From positions 434,001 through 498,000 of the forward strand of contig NZ_ATCL01000020.1 of assembly GCF_000416965.1 (NCBI RefSeq): a stretch of 64,000 nucleotides of DNA, read 5' to 3'. The stretch is from Exiguobacterium chiriqhucha RW-2 (GTDB lineage: Bacteria; Bacillota; Bacilli; Exiguobacteriales; Exiguobacteriaceae). This document shows positions 8,811 to 17,360 of the stretch, in pieces (position 1 is the stretch's first letter; every line of letters begins with the position of its first letter). The notes under the pieces were generated by a model that was given only the letters and a program-made list of their open reading frames with translations, was not told the DNA's origin and did no database searches. The translations under genes were made by a program, and so were the position numbers.

Positions 8811-9728
8811 ATGAAAGTCGCGGTATTATATGGTGGTGTATCAGGTGAGCGGGAAGTGTCGCTCACGAGTGGTAAAGGAATGATTGAAGCGCTCGAAGAA
8901 CGGGGTCACGACGTCGTGGCGATTGATTTTCACCCGGACCGGGCCAATGAACTGTTGACGCTTCAAGCCGACGTCGTCGTCAGCGCCTTGCATGGCAAAT
9001 ACGGTGAAGACGGACGCGTGCAGTCGCTCTTGGAGATGGCGGGCTTGCCGTACACGGGGTCTGGTGTGTTGGCGTCCGCGCTCGCGATGGACAAAGCCCG
9101 TGCGAAAATCATCTTCGCCGCTGCCGGCATCCGAATCGCCCGTGACGTCCTCATCGAGACAGGGGACGATATCGACGCGAAAATCGTCGAGTGGGGCGGT
9201 GAATTCCCATGTGTCGTCAAACCGGCCCAAGAAGGGTCTTCGAACGGATTGACGATCGCGATGGACGAAACGATGCTCCGTGAAGGAATCGACAAAGCGT
9301 TCGCCTGCGATACGGCCGTCTTGGTCGAACAATATATTAAAGGCCGTGAATTGACGGTACCTGTACTCGGAAACCATGGCGCCGAAGCCGCGCTCCCGGT
9401 CATCGAGATTATCCCGAAAAACGAGTTTTATGACTATGAGTCGAAGTATTCAGAAGGTGGATCGATTCACGTCTGTCCGGCCGAGTTGCCGGCTTCGTTG
9501 ACCGAAGAAGTTCAGGCGGCCGCGATTCAAGCGCACCGTGCCCTCGGCTGCAGCGGATATTCCCGCTCAGACTTCCTCGTGTCAGAAGACGGGCTCGCCT
9601 ATATTTTAGAGACGAACACACTGCCTGGCATGACGCCGCTCAGCCTGTTCCCGGACAGCGCCCGCGCCGTCGGCATCTCGTACGGTGAACTGTTAGAGCG
9701 ATTCATCGCACTCGCACTTGAAAAGTAA
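8811..9728 (+). CDS. ddl: D-alanine--D-alanine ligase
   Basis: An ATP-grasp ligase of 305 residues that makes D-Ala-D-Ala for peptidoglycan precursors in the cytoplasm. The N-terminal GGVSGEREVSLTSG, the central HGKYGEDGRVQSLLEMAGLPYTG, and the C-terminal metal/phosphate region LETNTLPGMTPLSLFP are all conserved. It is the short DdlB-like form; Bacillus enzymes are usually about 350 residues. ATG 8811 follows AAGGAG with a 7-base gap; an in-frame TTG immediately upstream is less likely. The gene is single, ends in a strong terminator, and is not at this place in B. subtilis. Confidence 0.95.
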   Translation: MKVAVLYGGVSGEREVSLTSGKGMIEALEERGHDVVAIDFHPDRANELLTLQADVVVSALHGKYGEDGRVQSLLEMAGLPYTGSGVLASALAMDKARAKIIFAAAGIRIARDVLIETGDDIDAKIVEWGGEFPCVVKPAQEGSSNGLTIAMDETMLREGIDKAFACDTAVLVEQYIKGRELTVPVLGNHGAEAALPVIEIIPKNEFYDYESKYSEGGSIHVCPAELPASLTEEVQAAAIQAHRALGCSGYSRSDFLVSEDGLAYILETNTLPGMTPLSLFPDSARAVGISYGELLERFIALALEK

Positions 9729-9750
9729 GAAGGGGCACCCCCTTCTTTTT
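9728..9750 (+). terminator. Intrinsic terminator after ddl
   Basis: Stem 9728-9735 with 9739-9746 (8 bp, GC-rich), 3-base loop, followed by a T run. Confidence 0.9.
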
Positions 9751-9757
9751 TCGTTTT

Positions 9758-9771
9758 AGAAAACGCTTTCA
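9758..9771 (+). promoter_or_regulatory. Candidate catabolite-responsive element (cre) upstream of gudB
   Basis: AGAAAACGCTTTCA matches the CcpA site consensus (TGWAARCGNTWWCA type) at 13 of 14 positions. It lies upstream of the gudB -35, centred about 60 bases before the predicted start site, a placement seen at CcpA-activated promoters. Confidence 0.55.
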
Positions 9772-9788
9772 TTATTTTTGTAAAAGCC

Positions 9789-9817
9789 TTTCAAATTGGG
9801 CGCGTATCAGATATACT
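9789..9817 (+). promoter_or_regulatory. Sigma-A promoter for gudB
   Basis: TTTCAA and TATACT with a 17-base spacer. The -10 lies 61 bases before the gudB start codon. Confidence 0.7.
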
Positions 9818-9878
9818 TTTAAACGAATACGAGGTTGATTCTTGGGGGAGAATCGACAATTTAGGGGAGGAAACCTTC

Positions 9879-11147
9879 ATGATTACGGATCAAGAAAAAG
9901 GTCATCAAAAACGAAAAAACATCCTTGAATCGACACAAGAAGTGATACACGAGGCGCTCGATAAACTCGGGTATCCAGAAGAGATGTACGAGCTCTTGAA
10001 AGAGCCGCTTCGGATGTTGACCGTCCGCATCCCGGTACGGATGGATGATGGATCGACAAAGATTTTCACAGGATATCGTGCGCAACATAACGATGCCGTC
10101 GGACCGACGAAAGGTGGAATCCGATTCCATCCGAGCGTGACCGAGGTCGAAGTGAAGGCGTTGTCGGTCTGGATGAGCTTGAAAGCCGGCATCGTCGACC
10201 TTCCATATGGCGGCGGTAAAGGTGGAATCGTTTGTGATCCGCGTGAGATGAGTTTCCGTGAAATTGAGCGGTTGAGCCGTGGTTACGTTCGGGCCATCAG
10301 TCAAATCGTCGGACCGACGAAAGACATCCCGGCACCGGATGTGTTCACGAACTCGCAAATCATGGCATGGATGATGGACGAGTATAGCCGGATCGATGAA
10401 TTCAACTCACCAGGATTCATCACCGGGAAGCCGCTCGTGCTCGGTGGCTCGCACGGTCGCGAGACGGCGACGGCAAAAGGTGTCGCCATCATGATTCGAG
10501 AAGCGGCGCTTCGTCGCGGGATCGAGTTAAAAGGCGCCCGCGTCGTCGTCCAAGGGTTCGGCAACGCTGGTAGCTTCTTGTCGAAGTTCATGCATGACGC
10601 CGGAGCGAAAGTCATCGCCGTCAGCGATGCGTACGGAGCCATCCATGACGAGAACGGTCTCGACATCCCGTACCTGCTCGACCGTCGTGACTCGTTCGGG
10701 ACGATCTCGACCTTGTTCAAGAACACGATCTCGAACAAAGAGATGCTCGAACTCGACTGCGACATTTTGGTCCCGGCCGCGATCGAGAACCAAATCACCG
10801 AGGACAATGCCGACAACATCAAAGCGTCCATTGTCGTCGAGGCCGCGAACGGACCGACAACGAACGAAGCGACCCGCATCTTGACGGAACGTGGCATCCT
10901 GCTTGTCCCAGACGTGCTCGCTTCGAGCGGTGGAGTGACGGTCTCATACTTCGAATGGGTTCAAAACAATCAAGGTTACTATTGGACGGAAGAGGAAGTG
11001 GAAGAGAAGCTTGAGAAAGTGCTCGTCCACTCGTTCAATACGGTATACAATACCTCGTCGGCGCGTAAGGTCGACATGCGTCTCGCCGCCTATATGGTCG
11101 GTGTGCGCAAGATGGCAGAAGCGTCGCGCTTCCGCGGTTGGGTATAA
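9879..11147 (+). CDS. gudB: NAD-specific glutamate dehydrogenase
   Basis: A 422-residue hexameric-type enzyme interconverting glutamate and 2-oxoglutarate plus ammonia, mainly catabolic in Bacillales. The catalytic region LKAGIVDLPYGGGKGGI with its lysines, the PAPDVFT segment, and the NAD-binding VVQGFGNAGSF are intact. The 9-bp duplication that inactivates GudB in the B. subtilis laboratory strain is absent: the stretch EVEVKALSVWMSLKAG is uninterrupted, so the enzyme should be active. RBS GGGGAGG precedes ATG. Gene order gudB-ypdA is as in B. subtilis, except that ypdA is inverted here. A promoter and a cre-like box lie upstream. Confidence 0.96.
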   Translation: MITDQEKGHQKRKNILESTQEVIHEALDKLGYPEEMYELLKEPLRMLTVRIPVRMDDGSTKIFTGYRAQHNDAVGPTKGGIRFHPSVTEVEVKALSVWMSLKAGIVDLPYGGGKGGIVCDPREMSFREIERLSRGYVRAISQIVGPTKDIPAPDVFTNSQIMAWMMDEYSRIDEFNSPGFITGKPLVLGGSHGRETATAKGVAIMIREAALRRGIELKGARVVVQGFGNAGSFLSKFMHDAGAKVIAVSDAYGAIHDENGLDIPYLLDRRDSFGTISTLFKNTISNKEMLELDCDILVPAAIENQITEDNADNIKASIVVEAANGPTTNEATRILTERGILLVPDVLASSGGVTVSYFEWVQNNQGYYWTEEEVEEKLEKVLVHSFNTVYNTSSARKVDMRLAAYMVGVRKMAEASRFRGWV

Positions 11148-11148
11148 C

Positions 11149-11190
11149 AAAAGAGAGGGAAGACCTGAAACCAGGTCCTCCCTCTCTTTA
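11149..11190. terminator. Bidirectional terminator between gudB and ypdA
   Basis: A long stem starting AGAGAGGGA at 11152 pairs with TCCCTCTCT ending at 11187, with an inner GACCTG/CAGGTC helix. A-rich on the left and T-rich on the right, between converging genes. Confidence 0.88.
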
Positions 11191-11191
11191 T

Positions 11192-12178
11192 TTATAATGT
11201 GACACCGTTGCGCTCCCGAAGCGTCTCGGCGATCGCTTGGCCATGGAAACGTCCGTTCTCGATAAAAATCTTATTGGCATCGTTTCCGGCAGCGACGACA
11301 CCGGCGATGAACAAGCCGTCGACGTTCGTCTCGTAAGTCGACTCGTCGAACGCCGGCACACCGGTCTCCTCATCGACTTGGACCCCGGCATCGGCGAACA
11401 GCCCATGGTCGGGCAAGTAGCCCGTCATGGCGAGGACGTGGTCGGTCTCGAGTCGATGTTCTTCACCATGCTGACGATAGACGACATGATGCGGTTCGAT
11501 CCGAACGATCTCCGCTTCGAGCTCGAGTCGCACCTTGTCGTGACGGACGAGCGAGTCGAACGTCGGCAGTACCCACGGTTTGACGGACGGACTGTAACCG
11601 TCCCCGCGATAGAGCACCGTGACATGGGCGCCGGCCTTCTCTAGCTCGATGGCCGCGTCGACGGCGGAGTTTTTCCCGCCGATGACCGTGACGCGCTGCC
11701 GATAGAACGGATGCGCCTCTTTGAAGTAATGGGCGACGTGGGGAAGCTCTTCACCAGGCACGTCAAGTCGACGAGGGCGTCCGTAGTAGCCGGTCGCCAA
11801 GATGACGTAGTCGGCCTGACGCTCTTTGGAACCGTCCCGGTCATGTCGGGACCGAACGACGAAACCGTCCTCGGTCCGCTCGACCGCTTCGACCGTCTCG
11901 AACGGATGAACATCTAAACCGGTCCGGCTGACGACTTCCCGATAATAGACGAGCGCGTCTTGACGTCGTGGTTTCAAATCTTTACAGATGAACGGGATAT
12001 CCCCGATTTCAAGCAAACTAGCAGACGAGAAGAACGTCTGATGGGTCGGATACCGATAGATGGCATCGACGATATTGCCGCGCTCGATAATCGTGCACGA
12101 GATGCCGATGCGTTCCAATTCAATCGCAGCCGACAGCCCACACGGTCCGGCGCCGACGACGATAGCGTGTTTATTCAA
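11192..12178 (-). CDS. ypdA: Bacillithiol disulfide reductase YpdA
   Basis: A 328-residue FAD/NADPH oxidoreductase that reduces oxidised bacillithiol (BSSB) in the cytoplasm. The N-terminal FAD motif is IVVGAGPCGLSA and the central NADPH motif is VIGGKNSAVDAA, the GGKNSA form typical of this family. The TTG at 12178 is chosen because GAGGTGA lies 5 bases upstream; upstream in-frame codons to 12226 lie in or before this RBS. Bacillithiol synthesis genes bshB1 and bshA are also in the window, so the pathway is consistent. It lies downstream of ansA on the same strand with a 57-base gap and no terminator seen, so co-transcription is possible. Confidence 0.92.
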   Translation of the reverse strand: MNKHAIVVGAGPCGLSAAIELERIGISCTIIERGNIVDAIYRYPTHQTFFSSASLLEIGDIPFICKDLKPRRQDALVYYREVVSRTGLDVHPFETVEAVERTEDGFVVRSRHDRDGSKERQADYVILATGYYGRPRRLDVPGEELPHVAHYFKEAHPFYRQRVTVIGGKNSAVDAAIELEKAGAHVTVLYRGDGYSPSVKPWVLPTFDSLVRHDKVRLELEAEIVRIEPHHVVYRQHGEEHRLETDHVLAMTGYLPDHGLFADAGVQVDEETGVPAFDESTYETNVDGLFIAGVVAAGNDANKIFIENGRFHGQAIAETLRERNGVTL

Positions 12179-12235
12179 TGAAATCACCTCATCCCTCATT
12201 GTATGGAAGGACGAAACGGTTGGCAAGTCGCCAAC

Positions 12236-13207
12236 TCATTGTTGGAAACTAAAGCTGTGCTCCATGACCGCTTGCGACGACCCAGACTCGAGTTCGACGA
12301 GGAGACGCAGTCTCGCTTTTTGTGAGTTCAACCCGTTCGAGAAGATGATGCCCATCTCTTTGAGCTGCTGGCCACCGCCGACGTAGCCGTACACGTCTTG
12401 CACGATCCCGTTGAAGCAACGGCTGACGATGACGACCGGCATGCGTTCGACGAGCAGTTCGAGCGCCGGGACGATCGACGGCGGGACGTTGCCTTGACCG
12501 AGCACCTCGAGGACGAGCCCGTCATAACCGAGCGCGAGTACCGCCTCAATCAAGTCCGGGTCCATCCCGGCGACGACTTTCAGCACCGCGACCCGTTTCG
12601 TGATCGTTGAAATCATCTTCGGTTGCTTCGTCGTCGGCTGACTATAGATGAGGACATGGTCTTTCGTCACCATGCCGACGTTTCCGAAGTGGACCGATTT
12701 GAACGTGTCGACCGAGGACGTATGCGTCTTCGTGACGTTGAAGGCGGAATGAATCTCACCGTTGAAGACGACGAGCACGCCTTTGCCTCGCGCGACATCA
12801 CTTTGGGCTACCCGAAGCGCCGTGATGAGATTGAATTCGCCGTCGGAGCCGACCTCGTTCGACGAGCGCATCGCCCCCGTCAAGACGATCGGGACCGGCG
12901 CGCCGAGCGTGATTTGTAAGAAATACGCCGTCTCTTCGAGCGTATCGGTCCCGTGGGTGATGACGACCCCGTCATATGTGTCTTGCGTCAACTGTTGATT
13001 GATGAATTGGGCGAGCTCGAGCATTTTCTCGGGTGTCATGTGCGGCGACGGGATGTTCGAGAAATGTTTCGTTGTGATATTCGCGATATCCGTCGCTTTC
13101 GGCAACGTCGCATCAATCGGATTGACCTCGCTCGGCATGACATGTCCCGACCCCGATTGGGACATGGCGATTGTGCCGCCGGTGTGGATGAGTAATAAAT
13201 GATTCAT
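12236..13207 (-). CDS. ansA: L-asparaginase, type I-like
   Basis: A 323-residue enzyme hydrolysing asparagine to aspartate and ammonia. The two threonine motifs are present: IHTGGTIA near the N terminus and THGTDTLEETAY at about residue 85, plus the TGAMRSS loop. No signal peptide is seen, so it should be cytoplasmic. ATG with TTGGAGGT upstream. It sits between ypdA and prsW; aspB and asnS further along in the window work on the same amino acids. The choice between type I and other bacterial asparaginases is from general resemblance. Confidence 0.93.
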   Translation of the reverse strand: MNHLLLIHTGGTIAMSQSGSGHVMPSEVNPIDATLPKATDIANITTKHFSNIPSPHMTPEKMLELAQFINQQLTQDTYDGVVITHGTDTLEETAYFLQITLGAPVPIVLTGAMRSSNEVGSDGEFNLITALRVAQSDVARGKGVLVVFNGEIHSAFNVTKTHTSSVDTFKSVHFGNVGMVTKDHVLIYSQPTTKQPKMISTITKRVAVLKVVAGMDPDLIEAVLALGYDGLVLEVLGQGNVPPSIVPALELLVERMPVVIVSRCFNGIVQDVYGYVGGGQQLKEMGIIFSNGLNSQKARLRLLVELESGSSQAVMEHSFSFQQ

Positions 13208-13314
13208 AACAGACCTCCAACTTTTTTGTTCGTTTCTTCCAATTTCTAGGCGTGACCTACTTTTTCTTTCCTCTATTTCAGTGTATGCTTAACGTGAGAA
13301 AGGAGAGATGCATC

Positions 13315-13971
13315 ATGATTGCAATCGCCTTGTCTGCGGTTGCGCCAGGGTTCGCCCTTCTTTCCTACTTCTATCTCCGGCATGAACTAGAAGCGGAACC
13401 GCTCGGCTATGTGATCCGGTCGTTCGTCGCCGGGGCCATTCTCGTCTTTCCGATCATGTTCGTCCAGTATGCGTTCGTGGAAGAAGGGGTGCTCGTGGGC
13501 CCGTTTTGGAAGGCGTTCGTGGCCACCGCGCTATTAGAAGAGTTTTTTAAGTGGTTCATGATTTATTATACAATATACATACATAAAGTCTTTGATGATT
13601 ACTACGACGGGATTCTCTATGCGGTCGCCTGTTCACTCGGCTTTGCCACGTTAGAGAATTTTCTATATTTATGGGTGTACGACTCAATCGAAATCGCGAT
13701 CTGGCGCGCCGTGCTGCCGGTGAGCGGCCACGCGCTGTTCGCCGTCGTCATGGGGTTTTGTCTCGGCCGGGCCAAACATTCCAACCACGAGCGGTTTTGG
13801 TTGTTCACCGCCGTCATGGCGGCCACGCTGTTGCATGGGATGTTCGACTATATCTTGCTCGTCGAACCGATGAACAAAGTTCCGGCTGTCGTCTATATCG
13901 TCGTCTTATGGATGGTCGCCTTATTGCTCGTCCGTACCGCCAATCGTTCCAATCATCGCCAATATAAATAG
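13315..13971 (+). CDS. prsW: Intramembrane protease PrsW
   Basis: A 218-residue polytopic membrane protein of the PrsW glutamic protease family, which in B. subtilis makes the first cut in anti-sigma-W factor RsiW. The catalytic EExxK sequence is at residues 75-79 (EEFFK), with Glu114 in FATLEN and histidines in GHALFA and HGMFDY on later helices. ATG 13315 follows AAGGAGAG by 7 bases; the in-frame ATG further upstream has no RBS. No rsiW/sigW pair is in the window, so the substrate is unknown. In B. subtilis sleB and ypeB lie between prsW and ypfA; here they are missing. Confidence 0.93.
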   Translation: MIAIALSAVAPGFALLSYFYLRHELEAEPLGYVIRSFVAGAILVFPIMFVQYAFVEEGVLVGPFWKAFVATALLEEFFKWFMIYYTIYIHKVFDDYYDGILYAVACSLGFATLENFLYLWVYDSIEIAIWRAVLPVSGHALFAVVMGFCLGRAKHSNHERFWLFTAVMAATLLHGMFDYILLVEPMNKVPAVVYIVVLWMVALLLVRTANRSNHRQYK

Positions 13972-13990
13972 AATAAAGGGGAATCGTTTC

Positions 13991-14656
13991 ATGTTAAAAG
14001 TAGGTCAAGAGTTACGGGTGGAAGTCGAAGGGAGAAAAGAAGGAAAGACGAAGATCGCAGCCATTAACGATCAAGTCGTCTGGATCGAGTCCCCGAGTGA
14101 AACGGATACGTTAAAGACGTTCTTCTTGCACGAAGACGAATCGATGCGTGTCTATTTCTTCAAAGGAGAAGAGCAACTGTACGCCTTTGATACCGTTGTG
14201 TCGAGACGCGTGAGCGATGCGCAGTTGACGCTTCGCTATGCGTTCCCAGTGCCGGATGAGAAGAAAATCAAACGAGTCCAGCGCCGTGAATATTTACGGG
14301 TGCCAGAGATGATTCACGTGACCGTGTCTGCGGAAGACGGCCAAGCGTTCCCATCGTTCGAGTCGACATCACTCGACGTCTCGGCCGGGGGCATGCGCAT
14401 CATCGCCAATCGAGCCCCGGTCGCTGTCGACGAGGCGATGATCGTCTCGTTCCATATCGATGACGACCGAGGTATTCCGCAAACGTTCCGCGTCAAGAGC
14501 CGCCTCGTCCGCATCCATGAACAGACGGCCAAACAAGAGTTGTCGCTTTGCTTTGAAGAGTTATCACACCGGGACCAGGAGACGATTTTACGTTATTGCT
14601 TCCGAGCCCAGCTCGAAGCGAGAAAACGGACCGGCTCCGTATTTTCTTCACGCTAA
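13991..14656 (+). CDS. ypfA: PilZ-domain c-di-GMP receptor (YpfA/MotI-like)
   Basis: A 221-residue cytoplasmic protein with an N-terminal YcgR-like beta domain and a C-terminal PilZ domain. The c-di-GMP binding residues are visible: RxxxR at Arg99-Arg103 (REYLR) and D/NxSxxG at Asp129-Gly134 (DVSAGG). In B. subtilis the homologue (MotI, DgrA) binds c-di-GMP and brakes the flagellar motor by acting on MotA. It lies 19 bases after prsW and just before cmk, the conserved place. The genome's motility is supported only by cheR in this window. Confidence 0.9.
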   Translation: MLKVGQELRVEVEGRKEGKTKIAAINDQVVWIESPSETDTLKTFFLHEDESMRVYFFKGEEQLYAFDTVVSRRVSDAQLTLRYAFPVPDEKKIKRVQRREYLRVPEMIHVTVSAEDGQAFPSFESTSLDVSAGGMRIIANRAPVAVDEAMIVSFHIDDDRGIPQTFRVKSRLVRIHEQTAKQELSLCFEELSHRDQETILRYCFRAQLEARKRTGSVFSSR

Positions 14657-14699
14657 AAAACTGGTATGATGTTCTCGGAACAAATGACCGAGAGGAGGC

Positions 14700-14730
14700 G
14701 GGTATCGGGATGAGCCGATACCCAATTTTT
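14700..14730 (+). promoter_or_regulatory. Terminator-like hairpin over the cmk start
   Basis: A perfect 9-bp stem (14700-14708 with 14715-14723) with loop GATGAG, followed by AATTTTT. The ATG with the best RBS for cmk (14710) lies in the loop and the RBS lies directly 5' of the stem. It may attenuate transcription or mask translation of cmk. Confidence 0.55.
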
Positions 14731-15408
14731 ATGAATAAACCATTACAAATCGCATTAGATGGGCCGGCCGGGGCCGGCAAGAGCACGATCGCGAAAACGC
14801 TCGCTAAAAAACTAGGGTACGTCTATATCGATACGGGTGCGATTTATCGCGCCGTCACGTATCGCGCGCTTCAAGACGGCGTCGGTCTCGAAGACGGTCC
14901 GATGCTCGCTGAGATGATCGACAAGATGGATTTACGTCTCGTCCCGTCCGAAAACGGTCAACGCGTGTACGATGGCACGGAAGAAGTGACCGATGTCATC
15001 CGGACGAGCGAAGTGACGAACAACGTCAGCTTCGTCGCACGCCAGCCGGAAGTACGGGCTGCCCTTATGGATTTACAGCGTGACCTCGCCAGTAAAGGCG
15101 GAATCGTCATGGACGGCCGCGATATCGGCACGCACGTCTTACCAGGCGCCGACTTGAAAGTGTTCATGACGGCGACGGTCGAAGAACGGGCCCGCCGCCG
15201 CCACGAAGAGAACGTATCGAAAGGATTGCCGAGCGACCTCGAACAATTACAGCTCGAGATCGCCTTGCGCGACAAACGCGATTCCGAGCGTGAGGTCGCC
15301 CCGCTTCGTCAGGCCGACGATGCGCATTATCTCGATACGACCGAGCTGTCGATTGACGGCGTCGTCGAGGCAATCGAGCACTTGATGAAGCAGGTGATTG
15401 AACGATGA
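14710..15408 (+). CDS. cmk: Cytidylate kinase
   Basis: A 232-residue nucleoside monophosphate kinase converting CMP and dCMP to diphosphates. The P-loop is DGPAGAGKST, followed by YIDTGAIYRAVT and DGRDIGTHVLPGA, all typical of Cmk. The start is uncertain: ATG 14710 has GAGGAGG 11 bases upstream and adds MSRYPIF, whereas ATG 14731 (MNKPLQIALDG) better matches usual Cmk N termini but lacks an RBS. The hairpin at 14700-14730 covers this region. The stop overlaps plsC by ATGA, so lipid and nucleotide genes are coupled. Confidence 0.95.
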   Translation: MSRYPIFMNKPLQIALDGPAGAGKSTIAKTLAKKLGYVYIDTGAIYRAVTYRALQDGVGLEDGPMLAEMIDKMDLRLVPSENGQRVYDGTEEVTDVIRTSEVTNNVSFVARQPEVRAALMDLQRDLASKGGIVMDGRDIGTHVLPGADLKVFMTATVEERARRRHEENVSKGLPSDLEQLQLEIALRDKRDSEREVAPLRQADDAHYLDTTELSIDGVVEAIEHLMKQVIER

Positions 15409-16028
15409 AACCGCTCAACAATGGACCGTTCGGCATGTATCGTCTTGCGGTAGGTGTCGTCAATATCATCCGCAGATTGAGCTTCCGCGTCGAGTATATC
15501 GGGCGCGATAACGTCCCACTCGACGGTTCGATGATCGTCTGTTCGAACCATCAATCGAACTGGGACCCGGTCATGCTCGCCGGGGCGATGCCGAAACAGC
15601 GCCAACTTCGTTTCTTCGCGAAAAAAGAGTTGTTCGACGTGCCGGTATTGAAACACATTTTGAATCGGGCTGGACAGATTCCTGTGTCACGCGGGGAAGG
15701 AGACCGACAAGCACTCCGGGTCGTCTTGCAAAAATTGAAGGAAGACGAGGTCATCTCGATTTTCCCGGAAGGAACGCGGTCAAAAGACGGTACGCTCGGC
15801 AAAGCCCAAGCCGGCGTCGGGTTCTTCGCGCTCCGTTCGGACGCGTCGGTACTCCCGGTGGCGATTATCGGGACGTATAAGTTCCGCTCGAAGCTGAAGG
15901 TCGTCATTGGCCAACCGATCGACATGAGCGGCTTGAAAGCGGACAAGGCGAGCGCCCAAATCGCGGCCGACTTGATTATGACGACAATCGGTGACTTGTA
16001 CATGCAGCATTCACGGAACGTTCGTTAA
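15405..16028 (+). CDS. plsC: 1-acyl-sn-glycerol-3-phosphate acyltransferase
   Basis: A 207-residue membrane-associated acyltransferase that makes phosphatidic acid from lysophosphatidic acid. The HX4D motif is NHQSNWD (His49, Asp54) and the substrate motif is FPEGTRS at about residue 122. An N-terminal hydrophobic stretch may anchor it. The start codon overlaps the cmk stop (ATGA). The cmk-plsC arrangement is common in Firmicutes other than B. subtilis. Confidence 0.93.
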   Translation: MKPLNNGPFGMYRLAVGVVNIIRRLSFRVEYIGRDNVPLDGSMIVCSNHQSNWDPVMLAGAMPKQRQLRFFAKKELFDVPVLKHILNRAGQIPVSRGEGDRQALRVVLQKLKEDEVISIFPEGTRSKDGTLGKAQAGVGFFALRSDASVLPVAIIGTYKFRSKLKVVIGQPIDMSGLKADKASAQIAADLIMTTIGDLYMQHSRNVR

Positions 16029-16030
16029 TT

Positions 16031-16140
16031 TCAGGTTTAATCTCGCGCTAGGAGAGGAACTAACCTGATAACACCTTGACAAATCTTTCGAATTATAAGA
16101 AGTTTATACTAGGTGTAAGCGCCTTAGGGCGCTCCTTTTT
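16031..16140 (+). promoter_or_regulatory. Putative promoter and leader hairpin of the S1-like gene
   Basis: Between plsC and the S1 gene are an inverted repeat TCAGGTT/AACCTGA (16031-16037, 16062-16068), a TTGACA at 16076-16081, a TATACT at 16105-16110 (spacing 23, too long to be a standard pair), and a hairpin AGCGCC-TTAG-GGCGCT followed by CCTTTTT at 16118-16140. If TATACT is the -10, the hairpin starts almost at the transcript 5' end. Confidence 0.4.
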
Positions 16141-16168
16141 GTACTCATCGTGAGGGGGTAGTGTTGGA

Positions 16169-17317
16169 ATGGTCGAAGAAATGAAAGATATGCCTGATTT
16201 TGAAATCAATCGAGGTCAAATTGTGACCGGTACTGTCGTCAAAATCGAGGACAAGCAAGCGTTGATCGATATCGGTTATAAAACCGAGGCAATTTTACCA
16301 ATCAGCGAAGTATCAAGCATGCATTTAGACGATTTAAACGAATCACTCCATGTTAACGACGAAATCCGTGTCAAAGTGAAAAAGGTCACGGACGAAGAGG
16401 TGGTCGTTTCGAAGAAAGACGTTGATGCCGAGGCAGCTTGGGATCAAATCGTCGAGAAATTCGAATCCGGCGAAGTGTTCGAAGTCATGGTAAAAGACAA
16501 GGTCAAAGGTGGACTTGTCGTTGACATCGGTATCCGTGGATTTATCCCGGCTTCGCTCGTAGAGAACCATTTCGTCGAAGACTTCTCATCCTACTTGAAC
16601 AAACCGATTACGGTTAAAGTCGTCGAGATCGACCGCGAGAAAAATCGCGTCATCTTGTCGCATAAAGCGGTTGCCGAAGCGGAAATGAGCGCCAAGAAAG
16701 CGGAGACGCTCGAATCACTGGAAGTCGGTCAAATCATCGAAGGGACGGTTCAACGTCTCACAGATTTCGGTGCGTTTGTCGATATCGGCGGTGTCGATGG
16801 CCTCGTCCACATTTCGGAAATGGCGCATAGCCGGGTTGAGAAACCGAGCGATGTTGTGACTGAAGGAGATAAAGTCAAAGTGAAAGTGCTTGGACTTGAC
16901 CTCGACAACGAGAAAGTGAAGTTGTCGATTAAAGAGACGCAGCCTGGACCGTGGGAATCGGTAGAAGGTAAAATTCAGCCGGGTGACGTGATTGAAGGGA
17001 AAGTCAAACGTCTCGTCACGTTCGGTGCGTTCGTCGAAGTCGCACCACAAGTTGAAGGTTTGCTTCATATCTCGCAAATTGCGAACCGACACATTGCAAC
17101 GCCGTCTGAAGTCTTGTCAGAAGGCCAAGAAGTAACCGTCAAAGTACTCGATGTCCATCTTGACGAGAAGAAAATCTCGTTGTCGATGCGTGCGCTCGAG
17201 TCGAGCGATTCATCACGTGGCGACGCGGATCAATCGTTGCTTGACGAGTATAGCGACCAAGGAGGTTTCTCTGTCTCTGAATTGACAGGTGACGAAGCCT
17301 CGGACGATTCTAAATAA
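16169..17317 (+). CDS. ypfD: Ribosomal protein S1-like RNA-binding protein (YpfD)
   Basis: A 382-residue protein with four S1 RNA-binding domains at about residues 16-82, 98-168, 187-257 and 272-342, the last two being closest to consensus ([17 protein letters not shown] and [18 protein letters not shown]). This matches the Firmicutes S1 homologue, which has four domains rather than the six of E. coli S1. RBS GAGGGGG precedes ATG. The acidic tail ([16 protein letters not shown]) is typical. It stands between plsC and der with its own leader and terminator. Confidence 0.93.
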   Translation: MVEEMKDMPDFEINRGQIVTGTVVKIEDKQALIDIGYKTEAILPISEVSSMHLDDLNESLHVNDEIRVKVKKVTDEEVVVSKKDVDAEAAWDQIVEKFESGEVFEVMVKDKVKGGLVVDIGIRGFIPASLVENHFVEDFSSYLNKPITVKVVEIDREKNRVILSHKAVAEAEMSAKKAETLESLEVGQIIEGTVQRLTDFGAFVDIGGVDGLVHISEMAHSRVEKPSDVVTEGDKVKVKVLGLDLDNEKVKLSIKETQPGPWESVEGKIQPGDVIEGKVKRLVTFGAFVEVAPQVEGLLHISQIANRHIATPSEVLSEGQEVTVKVLDVHLDEKKISLSMRALESSDSSRGDADQSLLDEYSDQGGFSVSELTGDEASDDSK

Positions 17318-17328
17318 GACGATCGTTC

Positions 17329-17357
17329 AAGCGGGAGCCAGACTCCCGCTTCTTTTT
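17329..17357 (+). terminator. Intrinsic terminator after the S1-like gene
   Basis: Perfect 9-bp GC-rich stem 17329-17337 with 17343-17351, 5-base loop, then CTTTTT. Confidence 0.93.
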
Positions 17358-17360
17358 GTA

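Noticed and set aside
11237-13202. Several plus-strand open frames of 70-135 codons over ypdA and ansA
   Set aside because: They are antisense to well-conserved enzymes, have no RBS and show the arginine-rich composition of shadow frames.
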